A stretch of 64,000 bases of DNA from Tubiluchus corallicola (Eukaryota > Priapulida > Priapulimorpha > Priapulimorphida > Tubiluchidae), in the NCBI GenBank assembly GCA_030141605.1, contig JAQGDQ010002368.1, positions 806,001 to 870,000 of the forward strand, in the 5' to 3' direction. How positions within the stretch are numbered: position 1 is the stretch's first letter; each line of letters opens with the position of its first letter. This document shows positions 12,165 to 26,639 of the stretch, in pieces. The position numbers and the translations under genes are program-made. The notes under the pieces were generated by a model. That model searched no databases, was not told the DNA's origin, and was given only the letters and a program-made list of their open reading frames with translations.

Positions 12165-14161
12165 GAAACACAGAATAGGTTAGCTTTCTCTCGCAGCTTA
12201 ATTATTTCTGATGAAGCGATTGCGTTTATTAGTTTTACTATGTTTGTCCACTCCCACCAAATTCCAAACTTACGTTTGTTGACGGAGAGAGTAATAAACA
12301 TTCTCTTAATAAACATCCACTTACTCGGCAAGACGCCAATTCTCATTCTCGTAAAAGGAAAAATGCCAGAGCATCGTATCAATTTTGAAATATCGTGATA
12401 GAAACAAGAACGACACTGACAAAAACTCAAAGAGAGTACCCAAATGTAAAGCAGTTTTCTTTATAATAGCTAACAGCGAGACTATAAAGTTTAATCTACG
12501 TATAATGCACTATGCTTGTGTCTGGACGTAATTCTAAATGCGCTAGAAACCGGGCAACACTTCACAAATCATTTTACATTCCTTGAAGCGAAAGCGGCCA
12601 TCATGCTTAACAGCTGTTGCAGCTTTCTTCACTTTGAGCGTCATAAAGGTTTGAACTTTAGAAATTTAGGTTAACTCATTATGCGTAAAGTGGCTGTAGG
12701 TCATGATCAATTAGGCTATTAATTATATGATAGTTTAATTTAATACATAAATTTTTATTTAGTACAAAAAAGAACGAGCGCTGTTCAGTAACAACTCGCC
12801 CCAAGTGGGATTTCACCATCGTCTTCTATATCTAAACAGACATGCCACGCGCGATATCTGATTTAGCAAGCGGACGATTTTAGGCTCTGCATAAATAATC
12901 AAACAACAGTAGCTTTCTGTTTAAGTGTGGCTGAAGCCAAGTTATTGCGGATTCATTATAGCACCACGATGCCTGACCTTGGTTGATTGAATAAAACAGG
13001 CCTTGGTTATGTCCATGTGCACAAAACTGACTTAGCATTTGAAACATCGCTTTACGCAAATTGAAAAGGCTGTATTGTAGTTTCAGAGTGATGGAACGTA
13101 TATATAAGCGTTATGTAACTCTGTCTTACAGGCGGGATACGTTGATCATTTAATGTGAAGATGATGAGGCTGGTAAGACCTGCATATTATGTATTTGCTA
13201 ACAATTCAGTAATAAAAACCTACACACCAGTAAAGCAGTTATCGGTATTTATTTAGGACCTAATTATGTAATAACGAGGGTCTGTACCTAAAAGAAAATC
13301 TGTACTCACATACTCATGGCATTAAGCACGTAATCCGAAGATTCCTAGTTCAAATTCAAACTGAGCCTAGTTCTTCTCATTTCGATCATTTCGGCGTCCT
13401 AACGTTTGATTTCAAAAATCCAGAAACTAAAGACATGCATTGTTATTTAATATTGATATTAAGGTCATTAATAGTTGCCTATTTCTAAAAATCTCATTTT
13501 TTGACACATTTGGCAGTACATTTTGCTGTGTTAATGTGGATTGGTATTGTTTTAGCCACTAATTAGTTTTTTAGTTTTGTGCTTTCACGACAACGTAGAG
13601 CCCTAGCAGTATTTAAAAGCTATGCTGTGCGCTCAAAATAATAGTGTTGCTCAAATGTTGATCTCTCTAGACTACCGAAGTCTGTAACTCACAATAAACT
13701 TCACAAAACTGAAGATATTTCTGCTACATCGCCTTGCAGAACGTCGCCATAAAACACTGCCCTATTGATCGTCTACATTTAAAAGCCAGCACATTTCTCA
13801 AATTTTACTCAGAAACATTGCTGAAGCCATGTATATTGTCTGCACATTCCTCGACGTTTGCTTCAATATTTATCTTGTTTATTTTCAATTCGGATTCAAC
13901 GAGTATTTGGAAAACTTATGCCGTCTGATAATAATATTAATAGACAGAATTATTAATTTGCCAGCTGGCGGTGTGATACAAGTCACGAGTCATTCGAAAT
14001 TAATGTATAATTGGCCTAGATTTGATAGTCAGTCATGCAAGCAGCTGAGAATTGTTATAAGAACTCGAATTTCATGGCGTAACTTTTTAAGAGATTGCTT
14101 ATGAAGCCACTTTTATCGTAATACGTTTCATTGTATGTATTATAAAATTGATTCAATTGCC
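12165..14161. other. Upstream region of LRR gene, no gene recognised
   Basis: No protein-coding exon is recognised. It should contain the LRR gene promoter and 5' noncoding exon(s). The segment 12540-12660 is GC-richer than its surroundings and includes AACAGCTGTTGCAGC, so it is a possible promoter or exon region. The rest is AT-rich unique-looking sequence. Confidence 0.4.
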
Positions 14162-14165
14162 TTAA

Positions 14166-14370
14166 GTGGCATTTATCTGGCATCCGGAATGCGTTACGCA
14201 TTATCCACTTACGAAATAGCAGCGTATAAAAATCAATAGGAAATAGCTGCAGAAAAAATAACGCATAACGCAGGTCTGATAAACGGGTGCGTTGAAAACA
14301 ATATAAGCCAATTTTGTCTAGTCCGCATTCGCATAATGCATATGCATTCCGGATGCCAGGTAAACGCCAC
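14166..14370. mobile_element. TTAA-flanked palindromic MITE, copy 1
   Basis: The ends GTGGCATTTATCTGGCATCC and GGATGCCAGGTAAACGCCAC are near-perfect inverted repeats about 30 bp long. TTAA lies at both borders (14162-14165 and 14371-14374). The 205-bp element has no ORF. TTAA duplication is characteristic of piggyBac-type transposition. A second copy lies 175 bp downstream in inverted orientation. Confidence 0.75.
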
Positions 14371-14545
14371 TTAAGTTGACGTAGAGTTTTTAGGTAATCC
14401 AATTATGTTTGCCTCTTTTATTAACAATCTTTTAAATTTTAGCCTTTTGATATTTTGTCGGATTTTGAAGCTGAAAATCGGTGTCAATTAGGAAGAAAAA
14501 AGGAAAGCAAATAAAACCACTACGCCTAGTGATTTACTTTATTAA

Positions 14546-14738
14546 AATGGCGTTTAGCTAGCATCAGGAATGCGCATGCGTTGTAGATGAGGAATAGATA
14601 AAATCGGTTTATATTGTTTTCAATGTACCCTTTCATCAGACCTGTGTTATGCGTTAGTTTTTCTGCAGCTATTTCCTATTTTTATGCGCTGCTATTCCGC
14701 AGATGGATAACGCATAACGCATTCCAGGTAAACGCCAT
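14546..14738. mobile_element. TTAA-flanked palindromic MITE, copy 2 (inverted)
   Basis: Read on the minus strand, this matches copy 1 along its length, including the shared internal words AGGAAATAGCTGCAGAAAAA and AACGCATAAC. Borders are TTAA at 14542-14545 and 14739-14742. Divergence from copy 1 is moderate, so the insertions are not very recent. Confidence 0.72.
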
Positions 14739-14742
14739 TTAA

Positions 14743-17227
14743 GGCTTTTTTTAATTAAATTAGCACCACGAATTTGAATGAATAAACAGCGGAAGTTAGT
14801 TGATTAAATATATTCGCGAGTTTTATTAATCTATCGTCACATGTTCACTCCTCAACTTCACAATTGTATGAAACTAATTACGGCTGCTATTATATTGTCA
14901 TTTATTTATCAATCTTCATCAAAAAATAATTATCATTTGGCTGATCACACTGGTGGATATGCTCGGAAACGTATACGCTAATTTACCCCACCAAATCATT
15001 TTTTATAATTAACTTTTCGACTAGTTATTGATCATAAAGTAATAAAAGAGGGGGTTAGATTGCTTATTGCCATAAGCAGCTACAGCTTGAGGACGCGTTG
15101 TATAATACACAAGAATATTGTTGTCACAGATACAGCTTTATATTTACCCCCAAATGAAATAGCATTTATATATACATAGAGACTGAGTAAACATCGTGTC
15201 ATGTTTTCTTTACCAATCCAAGTCATCTACTGACTAATTACAGTAACACTGCCTATATGTGTTACACCTCTGAACATGCATGATACATGTCCACAATAGG
15301 GTTATATTGTCCCAAATCTTCGCAACTTCAAATTCCCACAGTTAAAGAATGTGCCTGCGTAGCTAATGCTTGTCAGAGAAATTTTTCTGACAGTTTTTCC
15401 TGTCTAAATTTTTTAGGTAGCAGGTGCTATCGAAACAGTATGTTCAATTCTCTTCAATGTTTAAAAGGTAATGAGTTGAACTGTTTACTGTTTTGTTGCA
15501 ACGCAGTAGACTTTTGAATCTTCGAGCTGTTATCTGTGACTTGAATTCTGATTTGCCGCGAGCATTCTTTCACGTCGGATATTTTCCAACATTGCCGTGA
15601 GATTTTAGTTAGTGAAACTTAAAGCAACAGAGCAGTCACGCAGTCAGACATACTATAATCAGATTGCACAGATATTTCTCAAAAGCTAGATTCCAGAAAA
15701 GCGCACACTAACATACAAACTACTACACATACTTTTCAACAGCACTCAGGCACAAAACAGATCACTGTTTGAAAACCTAACATGCTCTTTTTCTTGTTCT
15801 CACAATTATTTTTTACACAACTGTATAATTGATTTGCCTTTATTTCGAAAGTAAACTTGACAAGGGCTAACAGGTTAGAAAAACTATTAGTTGGTTTTTA
15901 GGAGCATTCCATGCAACAAACGAAAAGCATGTGTGTTTGTGTGTAAATTTAACCCTTTCAACACGGTATGTACAAATCGGTTATGAATTATATTTTTGCT
16001 GATGCATTTTTTATTCATTACAACAAGTTTCTTATACTGATATCAGTAATGAAACTAGCCTATAATTCAATTGAAATTTTGAACTGTGAACTGAGCAACA
16101 TCGGTATTTCTGTCATTTTTTCAGACAGGGAATGATCTGCAAAAAAAACAAACATTTCAAATCTCGTTGCATCTTAACTTTTTCAAACAGCAAAAAATGC
16201 AGTATCAGAAAAAATAGCCAAAAAAAATCACAAACTTTTGTCATTATGGTGTACTGAGTCAGGATTTTCAAATGCAGAAAAAGCTTTCTTATAACAAAAT
16301 TAGGGAATACTTTTTGTGTTTAAACTTAAAAATGGTGATTGCAAACTTTTCGACAATTAAAATTGCGTTAATCTGGCCCTTTTTCCACATATACAATAAG
16401 TGACTTTGTTTCTGTACACGTAGTTGAATTGTGTTAAGTGTTAGCAATAATTAAAATTTATTTTTATTATAGTAAATAGCACGGTCTTTTCATTTCTGCT
16501 AGCAGCGAGAGAGTGAAAGGGTAAACAATACACTAACAACACCTTACAACAGCTCAATCCTTACTGCTCACGAGCAATTACACGAATGACAATCAGGAAG
16601 CTTTATTGGCCTCTGAAGATACACAGCACTCCATAGTCAACATTAATGAAGAAGTCGTATGATATACGCTCGCATTAGAACGACATTTATTGCCAGAATA
16701 TGTATATTTATATCTTTAGAAACGACTGTCTCTACGGGATAGGAGCAATTGATGAGGTAGATGATGGGGTATAGATGAGATACATGTATAATCGAGCAGA
16801 TTAATCATTAACTACATGAAACAGTCAAGAGTATAAATTACGTGGAATTGATTTAAAGAGAAATTAGTTTAATTCCACAATCTTAAGTTTATAACTGCTC
16901 TTCAAAGTCCTCATTATGAATGTTTTGAGCCAATGTAGTTTACAGTATCTTCATATTTGTACAGTTTTCTTAATTCCCTTTCATACTTAAACAGTTTCCT
17001 ATAGGCTATAGTATTTCAGACTATTTGGACTGAGATTGTTTGCTTGGTTATTTTGTGATGTTAGTCAACCGGATCACGTTAAAACAGTTTACCGAAACTC
17101 AAACCAACTTTAGAATTAATCTCAAGTAAAATGAGTTAAATTTCTACAATCACTTCTTAGTAATCAAAATGAGCACTTTTCTTTGATGGCAATGTTACTA
17201 ATATGAAACCTATTGTACAATCCTAAA
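14743..17227. other. AT-rich intergenic DNA, nothing recognised
   Basis: No splice-bounded coding exon, RNA gene or terminal-repeat element could be supported. ORFs here are short and compositionally ordinary. Confidence 0.5.
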
Positions 17228-17520
17228 AGAAGAAGAAGAAGAAGAAGATTGCCTCATTCCCAATGGCGTAAGAATAAATGGTCATGACAGCTATTATTCG
17301 TAACCTCAACACGTAAGGAGGACAGTGGTAAGCCAACCCCCCCCTTCCCCATTACCTAACCAGGTACCCAATTAAGGCTGAGTAGACCCACGAAATATGA
17401 CCAGAGAGCCACTGTTAGAGTGGAATAGCTCGAAAAACACAAACACCGACATACGTCAGATTCCGATTCTGAATCGACTGCCAACCACCGTATCACTTCA
17501 TCACCCGCCGTCCTCACTAG
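17228..17520 (-). repeat. Candidate SINE with tRNA-Leu-like head and (CTT)n tail
   Basis: Read on the minus strand, the head (17520 to about 17440) contains GATTCAGAATCGG, resembling a tRNA-Leu (CAG) anticodon arm. It is followed by a body with GGGTACCTGGTTAGG and a G-run, and ends in a (CTT)n tract at 17228-17248. The order head, body, simple tail and the length of about 290 bp fit a SINE. The B box is weak. It differs from the SINE at 3341. Confidence 0.42.
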
Positions 17521-17639
17521 AAAAGTTAAACATCAGTCACCAGATACGGCGATAGTGACACTATAATAATCAGTTTATTCTATTAAAAAGCATTGTATTT
17601 TTGATAATATCTGCAATTTGCGTTGTGCACTGTACAGTG

Positions 17640-17755
17640 CGCATTTAGGTAATACAAGTGCAAGAAAAACGAGGGGAATTGAACCCAAGTCCAGCAATGA
17701 CCCTGAAATTTGTTAAGAGGTAACCCATCATGCTTAACGCTAATTAATAATTAAC
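17640..17755 (-). repeat. tRNA-like sequence with perfect B box (SINE or tRNA pseudogene)
   Basis: On the minus strand GGTTCAATTCC (17685-17675) is a perfect pol III B box. About 50 bp upstream lies a loose A-box-like TTAAGCATGATGGG. No acceptor-stem pairing is visible, so it is not called a functional tRNA. Confidence 0.38.
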
Positions 17756-17839
17756 AGAATTAATGTGCCACTTACATATATTATATCAATTACAGGACAT
17801 ATACAGTTATTCATTGTTGTGCTTTACTTAAATACAGGC

Positions 17840-18260
17840 GCTGTGTTTTATCGGTGAGCTTCAAATAAAACACGCCAGGTGAACATCTCAGGGCAGCACC
17901 AGGCGAACCCGAACTCGGCGTCGTCGTTGTTGTGGTCTCTTTTCACAAAAGCTGTCATGAAGCACGTATTATTCTGTGCCAGTTCGTCCTAGGAAAATTT
18001 CTTAAAGCAAAAACTGGGTTGCGGAAATCCGCGTGTAGTGCAGTTTCCTTGTGCCGAACAATCTGAAAAACCCTATTAATGATTCGCACGATTTTGATGC
18101 CGGAAGTTCGGTTAACGTAGCTGATTAATGTTTTACTTTCGGGCGGGGCCGCAACAAAAACCATTAAATTTTGCCGTAATGGACTTTTAATGTTAAATTA
18201 AAGTCACCGGAAGCACAAGTTTTTCAGAATCATTCGGGGTTACGTTTCACCGAGAATTAC
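17840..18260. promoter_or_regulatory. GC-richer island, possible promoter or noncoding exon
   Basis: This segment is richer in CG and GC words than its neighbours and includes a GC-box-like GGGCGGGGCC at about 18133. A 69-aa minus-strand ORF (17955-18164) lies in it but matches no family I know. Promoter or first-exon status is inference only. Confidence 0.25.
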
Positions 18261-21200
18261 CATAATAATGTATCGATAAATGCCATAAATCATTTCTACG
18301 TACGCTTCTTTACTTAATTTTCTTTCGAAAACATCCACAACAAATTTTAAACCAATTATTGTTAACAAGTAAATAAGAAATTAAACAAGTATGATGCTTA
18401 ATTGCATTCACATGACAATTTTACAACAATAAAATATAAATGGACAAAGAAAGGACATTTTATATCCTATTCAGTAGAGTCAGGCGATTTTCAATGATTA
18501 TAGACTTAAATAATTAACCAGTAATTTTTTTTAAAGTCACGTGATTTATTCCGTACATGATCAATTTGCAGCTAGATTTATTCTACAAAAGTCCGTACAG
18601 TCTTCATATAACAAATATTACAGCATGTATTTTGAAGCCCTTAAAATGGCGAACCAAGCATGAAAACAGCTGAGCAGTGAGCAAACACTACTCTGCCGCC
18701 TCGGACACATTAAATACACAGAGCATGGCTTCAACCGAAATTCTCCACTTATCTTACCAAAATAAAGCCCTCTGGTTGAACCCTACTGCAAGTCGAAATT
18801 TTGCTACCATCATCACGATTCTGCAGTTGTTGTTAATGGTTTTCTAAAATTGCAAGATAAACCGTATTCACGTGACATAGGGAGAAGTGTAATCTAATTT
18901 GATATACATTTAGGATATTAACAGTGTTATTGATGCGTATAGTTCTTTACAGTAATTTTTGATCGGCTGCATCTGCACGAATGTACATTTACTATTAAAG
19001 TCATAAAATTTCTATTAATACACTATTCAAAATACTGTTTGTACTCTGCAAACAAACTGAAGGTGAACACAAGCTTAACCACCTACTGCAGCCAATTACA
19101 TGACAGACTTCTTTACGACGTGAGATTCATTAATGCAGAACGAAATAACGAGCTGTGACAAACTGAAGTGTTTAAATGCTAAGCTTTGCGGTGAAAATAG
19201 CATAAACATTTAGATAGAGTGTACATACCGTGTCCCTTGCTTATACAAATAGAGAATCTTACTTGCTATGAGAGCTGGGAACTACATACGCGACATTGAC
19301 AATGGGTGGAAACCAATTTGTGCTGAAGCCAGCTATGAATGTCGTTAATGCAACAATGGGCAAGGAAACAAGTTCCAATGGAGCATTCTAGCAGCAAAAG
19401 CCTCAATACAGCACCTAGTACAGTGTAGCTGATCAAATGCCCTTGCATAGTGCAATAAGGCCACTGTACTATTGCACTCTGTCTTCAATCTCTAATGGTA
19501 TATTGAATTCAGCTGGGGCTAAGACTAAATGGCCAGTGTTCGCAGCCCAAATGCATAAAACCGGCACTGCTAAAATCTGTGTAAAAGCACGTCATTGAAA
19601 CTAGTTACCCAGAGTATAGTAGGCATAAGTAAATCTGCACTACAGATCCCTATACACCAAAATAGTTATCCTAGCTCTCTTCCTACGGCTCATTAACATA
19701 ACGTAATCGTATAAATGGGCATAAAGCTCGGAGTAACTTGGAATTTCAGCTGTTTTATTTTTAGAAAAGCGCGCGAATTCTTACTATTAAACCAACAAAT
19801 ATATAGGGCTAATGCGATGGACCTGCCTCAAAAACTGCATGACTTCGTGCACGGGCTTATAAATATTTATAGCTTAACAAAGAAGTTGAGGACCCTCTAA
19901 TGTCACTATCCAATTTACAGCAATTTAACTATGTATACAAAGAAATAGAGTTGTTTGAACGTCAATAAATGAATTGCAAAGTTAAATCTCAACCCCTCCC
20001 GGATTAATTTATCAACACATAAGACTCGTTGCTCAATATACTGACTGCAACAATGTTACACATTTTAAAGCTTGCTACAGGACGTGATTTCTGGTGAATT
20101 ATTCTTCAAAACTGTACTTCACCCCTTAGGCCTACTAACAAAATATGGGAAGGTATACGATACTCCGTTAGCAAGGATGACTGACCAGTAACTAATTGCA
20201 AATAAAATAGACAACTATTAGACATAAAGTACAGACTGAATTGACTTGATATTAAAGGACAAGAAAAAATTCTTCATAAATAAGGTTCGTCTTAAAATAC
20301 TGTATCACTTAGATGCTGTCTTATTGCTTACGTTAGCAGTAACACTGCGTAGAACTTGTAAATTTAAACTTCGGCGTAAAATTTGAAAACATAATTAGAA
20401 CATTCGTAGCGCACTAATCGCTATTTAAGCAAACTACTTTATATCGTCAACAGGATCAACAACGTGTTTTTTGGTGAGCCAATGGTGCAACAGTGAAATT
20501 TTATCAGTTTGAATTATTTGAATTACCAGCGTGAACATTTTGAATTATTAAGAAAATTATTCTCCAAATTCACACGTCTTTCATATAAGCAAGTGTAAAG
20601 TAAAGAAATATAACTGTAACGTAATATAAATATGTATGTAATATAAGATTTTTGGGCTATATATTTAAACTTTCTTTCTTCCTTAGGAGAAAGTAATTTT
20701 AATTAAATGTACAAAATGGTTCAATTGAATGTAAACACGATTATTTTGGATCACATGTCAAAAATTTTAGTACTTACTGTTGTATTTTCATATGTGGAAT
20801 TTTCACTTCATTTTCATTTGTTTTTGAATCAACTAAAATTTTTGCTTTCCAAAACATAAACAACTTTTTTGCGACTTCATACAAACAGCTATGACGTTGC
20901 TTTATTTACAATAGTAACGTTGTGATTTCACTACAATATTTCACTCAGTACTTCTCTGTTCATACTGCCGGATATTTGTAACAAAACGTCTGTGTGATTT
21001 TCAGATATATACTTGTTACACAATAAACAACAACTGAAATTATTAAACATCATTTAACATGGAGCGGGGCAAGGTCATGGGAGCCTTACTGAAGCTAGCC
21101 TATAGCTTGCCCAAAGTAGTTTGATGGTAGTTAATCGCTGACTAGATGCAGGGTGGTCTAAGTTACCGAATATGTTTCTGGCATACTGGTGAATATATAA

Positions 21201-24200
21201 TGATTTAAGATACTTTCCAATCATGTTAGTGTCAGTAGCATCATTAACATATTTTATTATCCCAGCAACCTCATTCGCGGCAGCAATTGCAATTCATTAT
21301 CTACTCACCGTGTGAGGAAAGATTCAATCAGCTACTTGTTTTAGGGTTGTTACCCGTAACATAACCTAGAAAGCAGTTTGCACACTCCCTGTAACATGAT
21401 CAGAATCGTAAAGTGCCCCGGCATGCGGAGCTCTTTGGGAAGCCATGGGATTCAACAGCACTTGGGGAAGCCAGCTTATAAAGAGTATTAAGGAAGCCAA
21501 GTTAGGACGACGCATATTGTACATAAAATTTATTATCGATGAGTTTACATAATACAGTGGCTATGTTCGCAGTGTACAATTATCATTTTAAGCATAACAA
21601 GTAGCGTGATAAAGATTTTTTAATGAAAAATAATTAGAAAGAAGCTCAAAATATTTTTTACATTATTCTGGTAAGAACTAGGAACTTTATTAGCGAATCC
21701 ATGGATTTGCAAAGAATGATTAATGAGTTATTCTCGCTATGCATGTGAAACATCAAATTATAATTAATATGCTAAGTTTAAAGCCACACCATATACGACA
21801 TAATTAATACTTTCATCTGTACTGTCTCTGTGAAACGCCCTGCACTCGGACAGTAACGATTTGTGAAGCTTAAGCTACATGCTTGTTCAAAGAAAACACA
21901 TAAGAAAGATGGTATCATTGGATAATCGTTCTTAAACACCTAGGGATGACTTCGAGATACATGAAATATCTAAAGCTGATGCATCGCGTCTTATACAGGA
22001 TGTAACTTTGTTATAATCAGAATTGTGCCAAGAAGCAGGTTGGGTTCGATCATTTTTCTGGCACTAGCTAAATATGTAGCTATATATAGTATACATCTTG
22101 TTTCTTTAGTCACGTGGATGTAAAATTCCTAGTTTCACAAAAAAAAAATGTGCCTAAAACGTATACAGTCAGCTCCAAAAACCATACTTACTCAAATTTA
22201 AGTAGCACATCCCAATGTTTCCTATTCATGTATTTTGCACAAAACACGATCGGCTGTGCGGAATTTTAAAATTAAGCTGAAACTGTTTAATAATAGACTC
22301 CCAGCTCGTTAGAACACACTCTGTGGTTAAAATGACAACCCTTTGTTTACACAGGGCTTTCCAGCAACACTCTTCCAACATCGATCAGTGGAGGTTTACA
22401 CTCATTTCCAGCTTTGAAAGCGTCCTGTCATAAAATCACTAATCATTGTTTGCCAATTGTCCGTGCATATTGCTAAGCAGAGAGATGAATAGTTAGCATA
22501 TGACAGGATCCCAGCGCTATATCTCTATTACCATAATTATCAGCAAGAGCCTGTACAGATAGTACCATATAGCCTTTGTCTACACCGCACCGACTAACGC
22601 ATCTTTCCTTTTATGGACAAGACTGGCGGATAAAATCCATAGAAGTTGTCTTTGCTTCAAACAGAAAGCATGCTTGTACCACACGTATTTGTACAAATTT
22701 CTCTGAGCACAATGCAAACACGCACGGTGCATGGTATAAGCAGGCATGAGAAGATATAATATAAGACTACTACAGCATCAATATAAATTATCACAACTAT
22801 CAATGTAATATGTAATTACAATACTTATACACTCAAACCAGTTATCGTTAACTTATTTAATGAGAATCATTTAATGTTTTCTAAACCAGAGAAAATATAA
22901 ATCACCTAAATAATGACCAACAAAATACAAGTTTTGGCACATTCTCATCTCATGACTGGCAATCTTCTGTGATACTTAGTTAAATACTAATTACCTAGCT
23001 AACTATAGCTATCTTCTTGTAGTTACAACTGCCGTAACCTCACAATCTGTAATCTTAGAAAGTCTCATTAATGCCACATAGTGTAACCAAGTGAATGAAT
23101 GGCCTGCCTTGAGAACAATAGAGTTTATTATGAATTAAACAACCTGAGAGAATTTGAGGAAGCGAACCTAAAAGTTATAACTTTAACGGAGGCCTATATT
23201 ACTTGATGTCACAAGCATAAATATTGGTTAATTTTTATCAATTAGAACACTCCAGTGAATTCATCATAATTGCACATAAATGTGACACATGGATGTTTGG
23301 TGATTTTTGCGAAAGTGAAAATCTGAGCATGTGAGAACTGTTGCAGATACGGCGTACAATAAACGTCTGAAAGTATCTTATAAATTATCTTCGCTGAGTA
23401 AAGTATTTGCAGCTTTTATCAAGCTCATCCATTATGTCCCATTAGATCTCAAATCCTAAGCGCTTTCTTTACAAAGATAAACAATAAATGGCAATCGTCA
23501 ATAATAAATACACACGAGACTGATCAACTTTGTTCATCGGTTCATTATTTATTATTAAGCAAAAATCGTTTTCAGTGAAAATAAGCGGTAACGAAAATGG
23601 TACTGTGTTATAAGAACTGACGAAAGTGGCTAAAACACTGTTTTTTCCGCACGCTGTAAACCCGTTAAAATATTTAAAGAATTTACAAAATGTAGCTACA
23701 TGTTTCAGATTCAACAGATTTTGGTACAAAATTTTAAGCAGTTCTTGTATTTGCAAAATCACTACCCTCTATACAATAACTATTTTCAGATAATAGGTCA
23801 ACGTATTTGGAGATGCGTAAGTATGAGATTGCTGCAGGCTGCAAGAGCACTACTGACTTTGTTAAGGAGCTATAAATGATTTTTATCGGCACTCCCAAGT
23901 GCTCTAGGAGCACTCTTGCCTCTTCCACCATGCATTTACACCTGCTTCTACAACCCAAACATTGCGAAATTCTTTCATCATCTATGCACTTGACAGGCTG
24001 GATGGCTTCATAAAGAAAGATAATTGGTTATTACACCCCCTCCTGTGACCTTGGGAAGGTTGTATAACGCCGATGTTACATCGGAAGTCCTCTGCCTATG
24101 ATTTACTATACGGGTCAGACTGACCAAGCAGCGTACAATGGAACTGTACAAGTAAGTGGGTATAATAACTGACATTTGTGCATTAATCTACGAAGCTAAT

Positions 24201-26639
24201 GAACAGCAGAATCGATTTTGCGCGCAGGTTTTCTACGAGAAATGCATTCATTTTATGCAATAATCGCTCAAAGCACGTAAAGTCATTATATTGGTTTTTT
24301 GGAAGAAAAAATATAAGATGGTAAGGCAAAATAACTCTGCACACATGAAGAAGAAGTTAAAGCAAACTTTTTTCAGAAGCTTCGTAATTTGCATTAATAA
24401 ACCGAGCGTGGGGAGCCTGTGCAGCACAACGTAAAGCTACTGCCGTCTGTGAAGGAAATCTGCTTTATTTTTTATTTTCTAAATTGAATATTGGCAGATG
24501 CAGATACGTATGAAAAATATCTGAGCAGTGAGCATGTTATCCATTTTACATAATGCTGGAAGCTCAAGGTATGCGACTCGTTATGATATTCAACCAAATT
24601 ATCAAGTGCCTGAAGTCCCAATCCACCAAAATCCAAAAACAGAATACAGTGTCACGTTACTTGTTTTTTTTTGCTTCTACCAAAAGCATCTTCAAATTGA
24701 AAGCGTTAATTTAATACAAAGGCATTTGCATACAAAAGAATTTGAGACGCAGGACAGATCGCCTGGGGGTAACAGGAATTGTTTATCTTCCCCTCATTAT
24801 GTTGCCCTCTTGCTAAATGCATTGCATTGCCCCACGCCAGGCTCTTTATTTGTACTATAAACATTCATCCCACAATTTAACCGTCCTTAGGCCAAATTAG
24901 ACGCTTTCGTGTGGAAAGTTGATCAATGGTTATACTACGGGGATCCACAGTTAGCATTATTTCTGCTCGTATCTGCTGGACGAAGTTAGATAGAGCTGTA
25001 CATTGCCACAACAAAGAGACTGACAGATAAGAACAGCACTGCTGCTCCACGTAAACAAGAATAGGGAAGCCCTGCACTTCTGTTAATTTTGTCCCTGGCA
25101 GTCAATACTCACAAAAAAATTTGTAATCGTTACAGAAATCAGATATTTAAGGAGACGGTACAAGTTTTTAAACGAAGTTAGTTGTGAAGTTTTTAGGGAA
25201 CTTATCTGAACCTTACGTAAAATACGTGAACTGTACTAAAGTCTTTATGCCCTTCAGTGGTGTCCATAACTGACACCATCGGAATAGTGACTTGTTACTG
25301 GCTTGAATGTGGCCTTAATTAAGAACAAAATGGCGCATCATTTCTTCATTACTTAACAGTCAACCAACTGTATGTGGCTATACTTTTTGCACCATCTGAT
25401 TGGAAAATAATTAAGCACAGGTTAAAACAACGCGGTATATTATGACTCATAGACTAAAGAATTCCACGGTTACAAAAGAGGCAGAGCCTAAGTTACTCCA
25501 TTATCTCACCTATCGCTTTACTTTTAAGTAGCTTAGACTAGATTTAATTTAGATACCGTTCTTCTGACTCAGTCAAGCTTAAGTATTGGCAAACAATACA
25601 ACCATGTGTGTATCTCGCCTAAATAATCGTAATCCAATTGTTTCTGTGTGATTGCCATAACTGCATTTAGCTGCTAATATGTACTTGATTAGCCCTTATT
25701 ATCATCGCCACCATGTGGCTACCTATAATGACTACATTAACACTGTGTATGACATTCAGACATTTTAGGTCTAGATTCAACGCAATGTGTCACCATTCAA
25801 CATAACCGAAAATTTAGTTTCCAAAATGGTAATTAGGCAAGTCTTTTTCACTGCTAAGTTAAACATTGCTTTTAAGAAAGAATGACAGAAAGGTAAATAT
25901 AATAAAATGCATCGTAACTATTTATTTCATATAATAACTATAACTCGGACGCGAACCTCTGAATTTTCTATAGACGACCTCGTCACTTGTCTTTATAATT
26001 TGTGTGTTTAATTCAATTATTCAATTAGCTCATTTCTCTTGATTTTCTCACACCTAAGGTTTTTCTGTTTCAATATGTTGACAGAACTTTTTGTAAACTA
26101 ACTGTGTCAGCTGTTTTACATTAGCTTAAAAGTTATCTTTATAAACGTTTTCAAAAATAAAAATAAAGTACGTTAGCTAGTATTCAACATTCATCAGTGA
26201 ATGTATAGGCTCTCACACATTAACAATTTAAAGTCAAACACGATGTTGGAATAAAATTGCTAAAACATGTCAAAAACAACTTAATAACTGGTTCATATAA
26301 TATAATGGCATGCACGTACAAAAAATGCATAAAATAATATTCTTTCATATTTTCTTAACGCAATGCAAAGTGCAAGTTATTGGTAAAAAAAACTGCAAAA
26401 TCGAACTGCATTTTATATATTAATCTGCTTGATCCGTATATCATACATTGCAAGACGTAGCATCTTGACGATGCAATACTCGTGCATGAATTAATAACAG
26501 ACTAAACTAGGCTTACCACAACAATGAGATTGCCTTCATCGTATAAAATTCCACGGAGATATCAAAGTCTTACGTAAATTAGTTTCCCGCTTTTCTCAGC
26601 ATGTTTACGCTACCCAATGCGCACTCTAGTACATGTACC

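Noticed and set aside
17955-18164. 69-aa minus-strand ORF in a GC-richer island as a gene
   Set aside because: No family similarity and no clear partner exon; kept only as part of a possible promoter or exon island.
19449-19478. 9-bp stem with 12-nt loop as a microRNA precursor
   Set aside because: The stem is far too short for a miRNA hairpin, with no extended pairing around it.
24528-24860. 110-aa ORF in the gene-poor region
   Set aside because: No signal peptide, domain, low-complexity pattern or splice-supported extension; its length is plausible by chance.
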